Shown piece after piece: positions 1 through 7,995 of a stretch of 34,619 bases of DNA. Position 1 is the first letter of the stretch; every line of letters starts with the position of its first letter. A model generated the notes under the pieces. That model did not search any database, was not told where the DNA came from, and was given only the letters and a program-made list of their open reading frames with translations. This DNA comes from Ruminococcaceae bacterium UBA2656 (GTDB lineage Bacteria > Bacillota > Clostridia > Oscillospirales > Acutalibacteraceae), in the NCBI GenBank assembly GCA_002359465.1, contig DENA01000017.1, positions 4,747 to 39,365 on the forward strand. Direction: 5' to 3'. A program made the translations under genes and the position numbers.

Positions 1-33
1 GCCGGACTTGGGTAATCCTCCGTAACAAAACTA

Positions 34-105
34 TGACCCGTACGGGACTCGAACCCGTGTTACCGCCGTGAAAGGGCGGTGTCTTAACCGCTTGACCAAC
101 GGGCC
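34..105 (-). tRNA. tRNA-Glu (anticodon TTC)
   Basis: Reading the minus strand gives a complete 72-base cloverleaf that starts GGCCCGT and ends ACGGGTC plus discriminator A. The anticodon loop is CTTTCAC, giving TTC for glutamate. The T loop TTCGAGT is intact. The acceptor stem pairs throughout, with one G-U pair. CCA is not encoded in the DNA. It lies 66 bases downstream of tRNA-Met and probably shares its transcript. Confidence 0.96.
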
Positions 106-131
106 ATAAAGATTGCCTGCCGCCTGACGTG

Positions 132-171
132 CCCCAGAGGGGTCCCCTCGAAAGCTTATGCCTTCGAGGGG
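132..171 (-). repeat. Two adjacent inverted repeats between the tRNAs
   Basis: Directly 3' of the encoded CCA of tRNA-Met (minus strand) is a perfect 9-bp stem, 144-152 paired with 163-171, with a 10-base loop. It is followed by a shorter CCCC/GGGG hairpin (132-135 with 139-142). Neither is followed by a T-run, so this does not look like a rho-independent terminator. It may be a processing signal between the tRNAs; that role is inference. Confidence 0.5.
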
Positions 172-248
172 TGGTAGCGGCGATTGGATTCGAACCGATG
201 ACACTCCGGGTATGAACCGAATGCTCTAGCCAACTGAGCTATGCCGCC
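172..248 (-). tRNA. tRNA-Met, elongator type (anticodon CAT)
   Basis: Minus-strand cloverleaf beginning GGCGGCA with an encoded CCA end. The anticodon loop is TTCATAC. D and anticodon stems pair well, and the 5' end and loops look like elongator Met rather than initiator or the lysidine Ile type. Two expected pairs are broken: A7 faces C66 at the base of the acceptor stem, and C51 faces A63 in the T stem. The G1-T72 wobble is usual for Met tRNAs. The gene is probably functional, but the two mismatches are odd. Confidence 0.9.
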
Positions 249-282
249 ATATTCTGCTCTGTATTGAAGCGGAGCGTTTTAT

Positions 283-312
283 ATTATAACCTGATTTTCT
301 TGTGTTTGTCAA
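283..312 (-). promoter_or_regulatory. Housekeeping promoter of the tRNA-Met/tRNA-Glu unit
   Basis: On the minus strand, TTGACA (307-312) and TATAAT (283-288) are separated by 18 bases. Both hexamers are perfect matches to the vegetative sigma consensus. The -10 box lies about 35 bases before the first tRNA base. Bases 313-497, between this promoter and guaB, hold no gene I can support. Confidence 0.85.
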
Positions 313-497
313 CACATTCTCTTAATAAATTTAAAAAAATCGGTTTATTACTTCATTTACTCTCTGTTTCCCTTGTAAACCGGGCGGGTATCTCCTGTGG
401 GCGGGTAATTGCATCCCCAACCGCGGCGCCGCCGGCTTTTGCCGCCAGCGCCATTCTGCCTACTTCAGCGTCGGTATTCCCCGCTTCCGCTGAAAAA

Positions 498-1988
<1,491 letters not shown>

Positions 1989-2062
1989 TCACATTTCGCG
2001 CCGCTGCAAAACCGTAATTTCGAGCCGCTTTCTCTCTTCATTCGTTTTTTATATATTTTGTT

Positions 2063-2091
2063 ATTATATCATTTGATTCATAAATATTCAA
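2063..2091 (-). promoter_or_regulatory. Promoter of guaB
   Basis: Minus-strand TTGAAT (2086-2091) and TATAAT (2063-2068) with a 17-base spacer, inside an AT-rich stretch that begins right after the stop of the thioesterase gene. It would give a leader of roughly 80 bases for guaB. Confidence 0.75.
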
Positions 2092-2108
2092 TCATATTTT
2101 GCTGTTTT

Positions 2109-2861
2109 TCATACTTTGCCTTCAATTGGCAAAAGAGTGGCTGAAGCGGTAAAGCCGCATCCCCTTTCGTGAACGCCCTGCATCAGGACCCGCCCGTTTT
2201 CCTTTGCGGCATAAATTTTAAGGACGTCCCCCTGCGCGCTTTCGTTAACATAATTAATCTGCACCTCCGCGTACCGGTTCCCCTGTGCGCCGCCCGGCAG
2301 AAAATCCGTCAGGATGTCGCCGTAAATGGTGTTGTTCAGGTGACAGTTGTAATCGAGGTCGGAATAACGGATGGGCCTTTCCCCGACAAGCGGAAGGCCG
2401 TCCGGTACGGTCAGTTTGGCAACGCGGTCCTCCGGCTCCACCTTCCGACCGGAAAAAACGCCGTAGTCCAGAAATTTTTTCGGCCGCATAACCTTATGCG
2501 TATGCGGGTCTGCAATAACGGAGGTCTGCATCACCTCTATGATCTGTTCTTCTCCGCTGTAAAATACGAAATCGCGGTAGAACTGCGCGCCGTTCACACC
2601 GCGCGGGTGCGTCTTAATCGTGATTTTTTCGTTATGTACCGGCATGCGTTTGATTCTGGCGCGGTTTGTAATCAAAAGGAATACAAGCCCGTCCTCATAC
2701 ATCTTTTCGTAGCTCAGCCCCACAAGGTCAACATGCTGCTCACTGGTTTCCTGGCACATGCGCATCAGTACGCTGAGCTTTAAAAGGCGCTGCGCGCCGA
2801 CCTCATAGCTGGCGACACGCACTTCGCGGGTATATTCGTTAATTCGGTCCTGTTGATTCAT
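2109..2861 (-). CDS. Acyl-ACP thioesterase (FatA/FatB-like)
   Basis: Hydrolyses acyl-ACP and so releases free fatty acids from fatty-acid synthesis. The 250-residue length fits the bacterial double-hotdog acyl-ACP thioesterases. The first hotdog covers roughly residues 5-135. The second contains RYSDLDYNCHLNN (165-177), which corresponds to the Asp/Asn/His active-site segment of plant FatA/FatB. The start is ATG with AGAGGATG upstream. It lies between serS and guaB in the same direction, with a hairpin separating it from serS. The family call is sure; the acyl-chain preference cannot be read from the sequence. Confidence 0.9.
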   Translation of the reverse strand: MNQQDRINEYTREVRVASYEVGAQRLLKLSVLMRMCQETSEQHVDLVGLSYEKMYEDGLVFLLITNRARIKRMPVHNEKITIKTHPRGVNGAQFYRDFVFYSGEEQIIEVMQTSVIADPHTHKVMRPKKFLDYGVFSGRKVEPEDRVAKLTVPDGLPLVGERPIRYSDLDYNCHLNNTIYGDILTDFLPGGAQGNRYAEVQINYVNESAQGDVLKIYAAKENGRVLMQGVHERGCGFTASATLLPIEGKV

Positions 2862-2895
2862 TTTACATCCTCTGTATCTGTATTGATAGGGAACA

Positions 2896-2933
2896 CCCCC
2901 TGCGGCGCTTCCTTTTCGGGAACCCGCAGGGGG
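2896..2933 (-). terminator. Hairpin downstream of serS, possible terminator
   Basis: A perfect 10-bp stem (2896-2905 with 2924-2933, CCCCCTGCGG and its complement) lies 12 bases after the serS stop on the minus strand. Only a weak T-rich stretch (GTGTTCCCTATC) follows. It may terminate or attenuate serS transcription before the thioesterase gene. Confidence 0.55.
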
Positions 2934-2945
2934 TAATGCCTTAAA

Positions 2946-4223
2946 CTATTTTATGATGTCGCAGCCCATAAACGGACGCAATACCTCCGGCACGGTCACG
3001 CTGCCGTCGGCGTTCTGGTACTGCTCCACAATTGCGGGAATCACGCGGCTGGTCGCAAGGCCGGAAGCATTCAGCGTATGGACAAACTGCAGCTTCTTGT
3101 CCTCGCCCCTGAACTTCACGTTGCCCCTTCTGGCCTGATAGTCCCTCGCGTTGGAAGCGGAGCTTACCTCTTTATAGATTTCCATGCTCGGAATCCAGAC
3201 CTCAATATCGTAGGTGCGCGCCATGGAGAACGAGCAGTCGCCCGCGGCGAGCTTGCTCAGGCGGTAGTGCAGACCAAGCTTCTGCACCAGCTTTTCCGCT
3301 TTGCCCACCAGCTCGGCAAACGCGTCGTCCGACTGTTCAGGCGTGGTGTACTGCACCATTTCCACCTTGTTGAACTGGTGCCCGCGGATCATGCCGCGCT
3401 CCTCCGAGCGGTAGCTGCCGGCTTCCCTGCGGTAGCACGGCGTATAGGCGATATATTTACGCGGAAGCTCTTCCTGTGTGAGAACCTCGTCGCGGTGCAG
3501 GTTCACCAGCGCGGTTTCCGCCGTGGGAAGCATAAATTTTTTGTCGGTGCTGGTCGGATTCTGAATCCAGTATACCTCGTCGGTGAACTTCGGAAACTGC
3601 CCGGCCACATAGCCGCACTCATAGTTGAGCATGTGCGGGGGCAGAATCAGCTCGTAGCCGTCGTTCAGATGCTCGCTGATAAAGAAATTGAGCAGCGCCC
3701 ATTCCAGCCTTGCGCCCATGCCGCGGTACACCCATGAACCCGCGCCCGACAGCTTTGCGCCGCGCTGATAATCAATCATACCGAGGCTTTCGCACAGCTC
3801 CACATGGTTTTTCGTCTCAAAATCAAATTTAGGCTGTTCCTTATAGAAACGGATTGGCTTGTTGTTTTCCTTGCCGCCCGCCAGCAGGTCTTCGTCCGGC
3901 ATATTCGGCAGGGAAAGCAGCAGCGTTTTCTGTTTTTCTTCCAGCTCGCCCAGTTTCCCGTCGCTCTCTTTGATTTTTTCGGAGAGGGTCTTTAATTCCG
4001 CCATAAGAGAAGCGGTATCTGCCCCCGCTTTTTTCATTAATGGAATTTTCTTTGTAGCGGCATTCTGCTCTGCCTTCATGGTTTCCACTTTTCCGGTAAC
4101 TTCGCGGCGCTCTTCGTCGATTTTCAGGATGTCATCTACCAGCGCGTCCACGTCGATGCAGCGCTTTTTGGCGCCCGCCTTTACCCTTTCCGGATTGCTG
4201 CGAATCAATTTAATATCCAGCAT
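2946..4223 (-). CDS. serS: Seryl-tRNA synthetase
   Basis: Charges tRNA-Ser, and the selenocysteine tRNA where present. It has 425 residues, the usual length. The N-terminal coiled-coil arm covers about 28-105. Class II motif 2 is at about 262-290 (YRREAGSYRSEERG), the TAE serine/ATP pocket segment is at 234-236, and motif 3 is at about 384-404 (NASGLATSRV). The start is ATG with AAGGAG upstream. I looked for a T-box leader, common before clostridial serS, and found no T-box sequence; a long GC-rich hairpin sits in the leader instead. Confidence 0.98.
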   Translation of the reverse strand: MLDIKLIRSNPERVKAGAKKRCIDVDALVDDILKIDEERREVTGKVETMKAEQNAATKKIPLMKKAGADTASLMAELKTLSEKIKESDGKLGELEEKQKTLLLSLPNMPDEDLLAGGKENNKPIRFYKEQPKFDFETKNHVELCESLGMIDYQRGAKLSGAGSWVYRGMGARLEWALLNFFISEHLNDGYELILPPHMLNYECGYVAGQFPKFTDEVYWIQNPTSTDKKFMLPTAETALVNLHRDEVLTQEELPRKYIAYTPCYRREAGSYRSEERGMIRGHQFNKVEMVQYTTPEQSDDAFAELVGKAEKLVQKLGLHYRLSKLAAGDCSFSMARTYDIEVWIPSMEIYKEVSSASNARDYQARRGNVKFRGEDKKLQFVHTLNASGLATSRVIPAIVEQYQNADGSVTVPEVLRPFMGCDIIK

Positions 4224-4292
4224 GTTCTGTTCTCCTTTGTATCGTCTAGTTTCTTTTTTACAGCATTTTCAGCTAAATCGTAGAGTCCGTTC

Positions 4293-4327
4293 GTGTTCAT
4301 CCCCCGCCAAAGGCGGGGGATGAACAC
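4293..4327. repeat. GC-rich perfect hairpin, copy 1 of a repeat family
   Basis: A 16-bp perfect stem (4293-4308 with 4312-4327) around a 3-base loop, with core CCCCCGCC-AAA-GGCGGGGG. It lies in the otherwise AT-rich gap between parB and serS. Outer arms starting ACAGCA pair again about 33 bases further out on both sides. There is no T-run on either strand, so a normal terminator is unlikely. A second copy of the core lies at 26418-26448. Confidence 0.75.
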
Positions 4328-4382
4328 ATCTTATCTCGCAATTCTGAGTGAAATTGCTGTGATTTTGTTTTCCACTGTTCTG

Positions 4383-5240
4383 TTATTCTTTGTTGAAAAG
4401 TTTTACCAGATCGCTCAAATCCTGTTCACCGTAAAATTCAATCTGCAGCACTCCGCGCTTTTTTGTTCCGCTGACCTGTACCTTGCGGCCCAGATGTTCG
4501 TTCAGCGCCAGTTCCACCTCGCTGAAATAGCGGATGCGCTTTTTTTCCTTCGTCGGCTGCTTTGCGCCCGGCCGTTCGTTTGCCTTTTTAGACATCTTTT
4601 CCAGTTCTCTTACGGAAATACCCTGTTCCACCGCCAGTTTTGCGGCTTTCAGCATTTCTTCCGGATTCTGGAAGCTCAGCAGGGTGCGGGCATGTCCCGC
4701 GGACAGGGTGCCGGCATGAACCATGTCGAGAATCTGCTGCGGCAGGTTCAGAAGCCGGAGCGCGTTTGCCACGGTGGGGCGCGATTTTCCGACTGTCTTT
4801 GAAACTTCTTCCTGCGTCAGGCCGTAGGTGTCCATCAGCGACTGGTACCCCTGCGCTTCTTCCAGCGGATTCAGGTCTTCACGCTGAAGGTTTTCAATCA
4901 GCGCAAGCTCCATAACCTCGCTGTCGCTCATTTCCCGGATGACCGCGGGCACCTCGGAAATTCCCGCCATCCTTGCCGCGCGCCAGCGCCTTTCGCCGGC
5001 AACAATCTGGTATCCCCCGCCGAAAATCGGCCGCACCAGAAGCGGCTGCAGCACCCCGTGCTGTGAAATGGAGTCGGCGAGCTCGGCCAGCGCCTCATCG
5101 TTGAAGTCTTTTCTTGGCTGTGCGCGGTTCGGTTCGATTTCGCTGATTTTCAGTGCGACCGCCGCGTTGCGGTCCTCGGTGTCGTTTTCGGCAAAGATTG
5201 CGTCAAGCCCTTTTCCGAGTCCGCCTTTTTTTGTTGCCAT
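4383..5240 (-). CDS. parB: Chromosome partitioning protein ParB (Spo0J)
   Basis: CTP-dependent DNA clamp that loads at parS, spreads, and recruits condensin to segregate the origin. Visible features are a basic start ending GLGKGLDAIF, the CTP-binding motifs GERRWR (82-87) and ENLQRE (116-121), a helix-turn-helix at about 139-163 that reads parS, and a C-terminal dimerisation domain. The 285-residue length is normal. It is 14 bases downstream of parA in the same operon, with a GGGGGAG site before its ATG. A matching parS lies at 6167-6182. Confidence 0.97.
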   Translation of the reverse strand: MATKKGGLGKGLDAIFAENDTEDRNAAVALKISEIEPNRAQPRKDFNDEALAELADSISQHGVLQPLLVRPIFGGGYQIVAGERRWRAARMAGISEVPAVIREMSDSEVMELALIENLQREDLNPLEEAQGYQSLMDTYGLTQEEVSKTVGKSRPTVANALRLLNLPQQILDMVHAGTLSAGHARTLLSFQNPEEMLKAAKLAVEQGISVRELEKMSKKANERPGAKQPTKEKKRIRYFSEVELALNEHLGRKVQVSGTKKRGVLQIEFYGEQDLSDLVKLFNKE

Positions 5241-5254
5241 CGCTCTCTCCCCCC

Positions 5255-6022
5255 TTATCGTTTATTGGTGTGAATGATTTCATCCGCCAGCGCGTCGTAG
5301 GCGACGGCCCCTCGGGAGCTTTTGTCAAAATACTGGATGGGCCTGCCGAAGCTCGGCGCTTCAGAAAGGCGCACCGCGCGCGGAATCGCGGTCGCGAATA
5401 CCTTACGCGGAAAGTATTTTTTCACTTCCTCCACTACCTGTTGTGTCAGATTCAACCGACCGTCATACATGGTGAGCAATACGCCTTCAATATCCAGCTG
5501 GCCGTTGTACTGACGCTTGACGCGGCGAACCGTGTTCATCAGTTGGGACAGCCCTTCCAGCGCGTAATACTCACACTGGATCGGCACCAGCAGCGTGTCC
5601 GACACACAGAGCGCGTTGGTCGTAATAATGCCGAGCGAAGGGGGGCAGTCAATAAAAATATAATCGTAACGCTCCCTGAGCGGCACCAGCGCATTCTTCA
5701 GGATGGACTCGCGGTGGTCAAGCGTAACCAGCTCTATTTCAGCCGCGGCCAGATCCATGCTGGACGGAATGATGTCCAGATTGGTGAATTCCGTATGAAT
5801 GATTACATCCTGCGCCTTTGCTTCGCCAATCAGCACCTCATAGATCGTGTTTTTCACCGCCCGGCGGTCAACACCAACGCCGCTTGAGGAATTGCCCTGC
5901 GGGTCAATATCCACCAGAAGCGTTTTCTTCCCCTTCATGCCCATGGCGGCGGAAAGGTTGACGGAAGTCGTCGTTTTGCCGACGCCGCCCTTTTGGTTTG
6001 CAATTGCTATAATCTTTCCCAT
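5255..6022 (-). CDS. parA: Chromosome partitioning ATPase ParA (Soj)
   Basis: Deviant-Walker P-loop ATPase that drives origin segregation with ParB and can affect DnaA. From the chosen start the protein has 255 residues, with KGGVGKTT at 11-18. Later segments (DIDPQGN, FIDCPPSLG) are also typical of the family. A longer frame reaches upstream, but the ATG at 6022 has GGAGG 7 bases ahead and begins MGKIIAIANQ as in homologues, so I start there. It is transcribed from a promoter at 6114-6142 and followed by parB. Confidence 0.97.
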   Translation of the reverse strand: MGKIIAIANQKGGVGKTTTSVNLSAAMGMKGKKTLLVDIDPQGNSSSGVGVDRRAVKNTIYEVLIGEAKAQDVIIHTEFTNLDIIPSSMDLAAAEIELVTLDHRESILKNALVPLRERYDYIFIDCPPSLGIITTNALCVSDTLLVPIQCEYYALEGLSQLMNTVRRVKRQYNGQLDIEGVLLTMYDGRLNLTQQVVEEVKKYFPRKVFATAIPRAVRLSEAPSFGRPIQYFDKSSRGAVAYDALADEIIHTNKR

Positions 6023-6113
6023 TCTTTCCCTCCGATTGCGGGTATCCGCCCTTGAAAACACTGTTTTGCCTTAAAGCCAGCCCGATTTCGGGTGTAAGCG
6101 GAATAATGTACTT

Positions 6114-6142
6114 ATTATAGCACTCTTTCAGAGGAAGATAAA
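6114..6142 (-). promoter_or_regulatory. Promoter of parA-parB
   Basis: Minus-strand TATAAT (6114-6119) with a weak -35 TTTATC (6137-6142) 17 bases away, downstream of the noc terminator and parS site. It gives a leader of about 85 bases before the parA start. Confidence 0.6.
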
Positions 6143-6166
6143 GTTTTTTTGCCCCTTTTTTAAGAA

Positions 6167-6182
6167 TGTTTCATGTGAAACA
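6167..6182. promoter_or_regulatory. parS site 1
   Basis: TGTTTCATGTGAAACA differs at one central base from the Bacillus parS sequence TGTTTCACGTGAAACA. It lies between noc and parA, just upstream of the parA promoter, and overlaps the T-run of the noc terminator. The same 16-mer recurs at 8371-8386, which supports it as the local parS form. Confidence 0.9.
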
Positions 6183-6210
6183 AAACAGGCCGAACATAAT
6201 GTCCGGCCTG
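6178..6210 (-). terminator. Terminator of noc
   Basis: On the minus strand a stem-loop (6186-6197 with 6199-6210; seven perfect GC-rich outer pairs, then one mismatch) is followed by TTTTGTTT. It lies 50 bases after the noc stop. Its T-run shares bases with parS site 1. Confidence 0.7.
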
Positions 6211-6260
6211 CCTTGTGGGAAATGATATAGGGAAATAGGAGTAAACTCTTATACTCATTA

Positions 6261-7076
6261 TTAAGCGGGTTTTTTCCCGCCCGCAATGGCCTGCGTTTTG
6301 GGAATGCGGACTAAACATTCGATATAGTCGTCCGTTTCACTTTTCAGCGTCTGGGCATTGATGCCGCTTTGCTTCATTGTCTCTATGGCATGATTAATGG
6401 TGTTGAGAAACACCCGGACATCCTTGATTACAAAGGTGCGCTTGCTTTTCGGCTTCTGATTTTCTTCCAGAAGCTTATCTACCAGATCATCCGTCTGCTG
6501 TACGTTCAAGTGCTTTGCGATAATCTGCCCAAGCACTTTATCGCGAAGCTTGTCTTCTTTAATGCGCAGCAGCGCGCGGGCGTGCCGCTCGGTCAGCCCG
6601 CAGGCGGTTATTTTCTCACGTTCCTCATCGGAAAGGCGAAGCAAACGCAGCTTATTGGCAAGCGTGGACTGGCTTTTTCCCAGCCGGAGCGCTGCTTCCT
6701 CCTGCGTAACGTCCCACTGTTCAATCAGGCGGCGGATTCCTTCCGCTTCTTCAAAAATCTGTAAATCCTGACGCTGCAAATTTTCGGTCATGGCAAGGAC
6801 AGCGCTTGTTTCGGGGGAACAGTCGCTGATGATGCAGGCAACCGTGGAAAGTCCGGCCATTTTACAGGCCCGGAGTCTTCGCTCCCCGGCAATCAATTCG
6901 TATCCGTCTTTCACGCGACGGACAGAAATCGGTTGAATAAGTCCGTTTGTCCGGATGCTCCTGGACAGCTCAAGCAGCTCCTGTTCGCTGAACGCGCGCC
7001 GCGGCTGCGCCGGATTTGGATGGATTGAGTTGATATTAATCTGTACTACTTTGCGTTTTTCACCCATAATATGCAA
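6261..7076 (-). CDS. noc: Noc-type ParB-family protein (nucleoid occlusion)
   Basis: Second ParB-family protein. In Bacillus, Noc sits between rsmG and parA as here, binds its own DNA sites and blocks division over the chromosome. It has 271 residues, with CTP-binding motifs GERRLR (64-69) and ENLQRQ (98-103) and a helix-turn-helix at about 121-145. I choose the TTG at 7076 because GGAGG lies 8 bases ahead; the ATG three codons later would be 17 bases from it. An exact copy of the Bacillus Noc site lies upstream at 7194-7207. The N-terminus is short, without the amphipathic membrane helix of Bacillus Noc. A duplicate ParB is the alternative. Confidence 0.85.
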   Translation of the reverse strand: MHIMGEKRKVVQININSIHPNPAQPRRAFSEQELLELSRSIRTNGLIQPISVRRVKDGYELIAGERRLRACKMAGLSTVACIISDCSPETSAVLAMTENLQRQDLQIFEEAEGIRRLIEQWDVTQEEAALRLGKSQSTLANKLRLLRLSDEEREKITACGLTERHARALLRIKEDKLRDKVLGQIIAKHLNVQQTDDLVDKLLEENQKPKSKRTFVIKDVRVFLNTINHAIETMKQSGINAQTLKSETDDYIECLVRIPKTQAIAGGKKPA

Positions 7077-7193
7077 ATTCGCCGCCTCCCTGCTTGTCCC
7101 TTTTTGTTTAGGATAGCACGGCGGGCGGCAATATTTTGTAAAATTATGGTAACCGTAAATTTTTTTATTTGTAGTTTTTTGACATTTCCTGAT

Positions 7194-7207
7194 ATTTCCC
7201 GGGAAAT
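7194..7207. promoter_or_regulatory. Noc-binding site (NBS)
   Basis: ATTTCCCGGGAAAT is a perfect 14-bp palindrome identical to the published Bacillus subtilis NBS consensus. It lies about 120 bases upstream of the noc start in the rsmG-noc gap. The rest of that gap (7077-7280) holds no gene. Confidence 0.85.
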
Positions 7208-7280
7208 TTTAAAGATTATTGTTCTTATTGAGCGATAACAATGGTTCTAAAATTGGTCTTCGCCGCATAGAAATGATATT

Positions 7281-7994
7281 TTAAAGCGGACTCTTCGTGA
7301 TTTTTGAGCCGTGTCGCGGATAAAGCCCCGGAAGCGCTTTTGTGCGCCGGATCAGCACCAGGCTGCGGCTGTCGCCATTCGGCAAATCGAATTCTTTTAC
7401 CCCGTCCAACGTACAGCCCAAAAGACTAATCGCATTCTGCGCGCCCGACACTTCTTCCCGCGGCTGCGGTCCCTTCATGGCGACAAAAACGCCGCCCATT
7501 TTTAAAAACGGCAGACAGTATTCACAGAGCAGATTCAGCGGCGCGACCGCTCTTGCCGTGGCAAAATCGAATTTTCCGCGGAAAGCAGTCTGTCTTCCAG
7601 CCTCTTCAGCGCGCGCATGCACAAATTCCGCGCTGAAACTCAGATGTTCTGCCAGATCCTTAAGAAAGACCAGCCGTTTATTCAGCCCGTCCAGCAGGGT
7701 GAGCTGCACCTCAGGCCGCATGATTTTCAGCGGAACGCCGGGAAAACCCGCGCCGGTGCCGACATCAATCAGCTTCGCGTCCGCCGGTATGTCCAGATAT
7801 TTTAAAATCAAAATACTGTCCAGAAAATGCTTGCAGGCAATCTCATTTGGTTCCTTAATGGCGGTAAGGTTGATTTTCTCGTTCCAATTCAACAGGATCG
7901 TCATATATTGTTGAAAACTTTCCGCCTGTTCCCCGCTTACCACCATTCCCGCGTTTCGTGCGGAAGAAATCAGCCATTCACGAATATCTTCCAT
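7281..7994 (-). CDS. rsmG: 16S rRNA (guanine-527-N7)-methyltransferase
   Basis: Methylates G527 of 16S rRNA using S-adenosylmethionine. From the chosen start it has 237 residues; the SAM-binding segment LIDVGTGAGFPG is at 75-86. The frame extends further upstream, but the ATG at 7994 has GGAGG 6 bases before it and begins MEDIREW. It starts one base after the mnmG stop, so the two are probably translationally coupled within mnmE-mnmG-rsmG. Confidence 0.96.
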   Translation of the reverse strand: MEDIREWLISSARNAGMVVSGEQAESFQQYMTILLNWNEKINLTAIKEPNEIACKHFLDSILILKYLDIPADAKLIDVGTGAGFPGVPLKIMRPEVQLTLLDGLNKRLVFLKDLAEHLSFSAEFVHARAEEAGRQTAFRGKFDFATARAVAPLNLLCEYCLPFLKMGGVFVAMKGPQPREEVSGAQNAISLLGCTLDGVKEFDLPNGDSRSLVLIRRTKALPGLYPRHGSKITKSPL

Positions 7995-7995
7995 C

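Noticed and set aside
4224..4382. T-box leader for serS
   Set aside because: No T-box core sequence or terminator/antiterminator pair was found; the leader holds the GC-rich hairpin instead.
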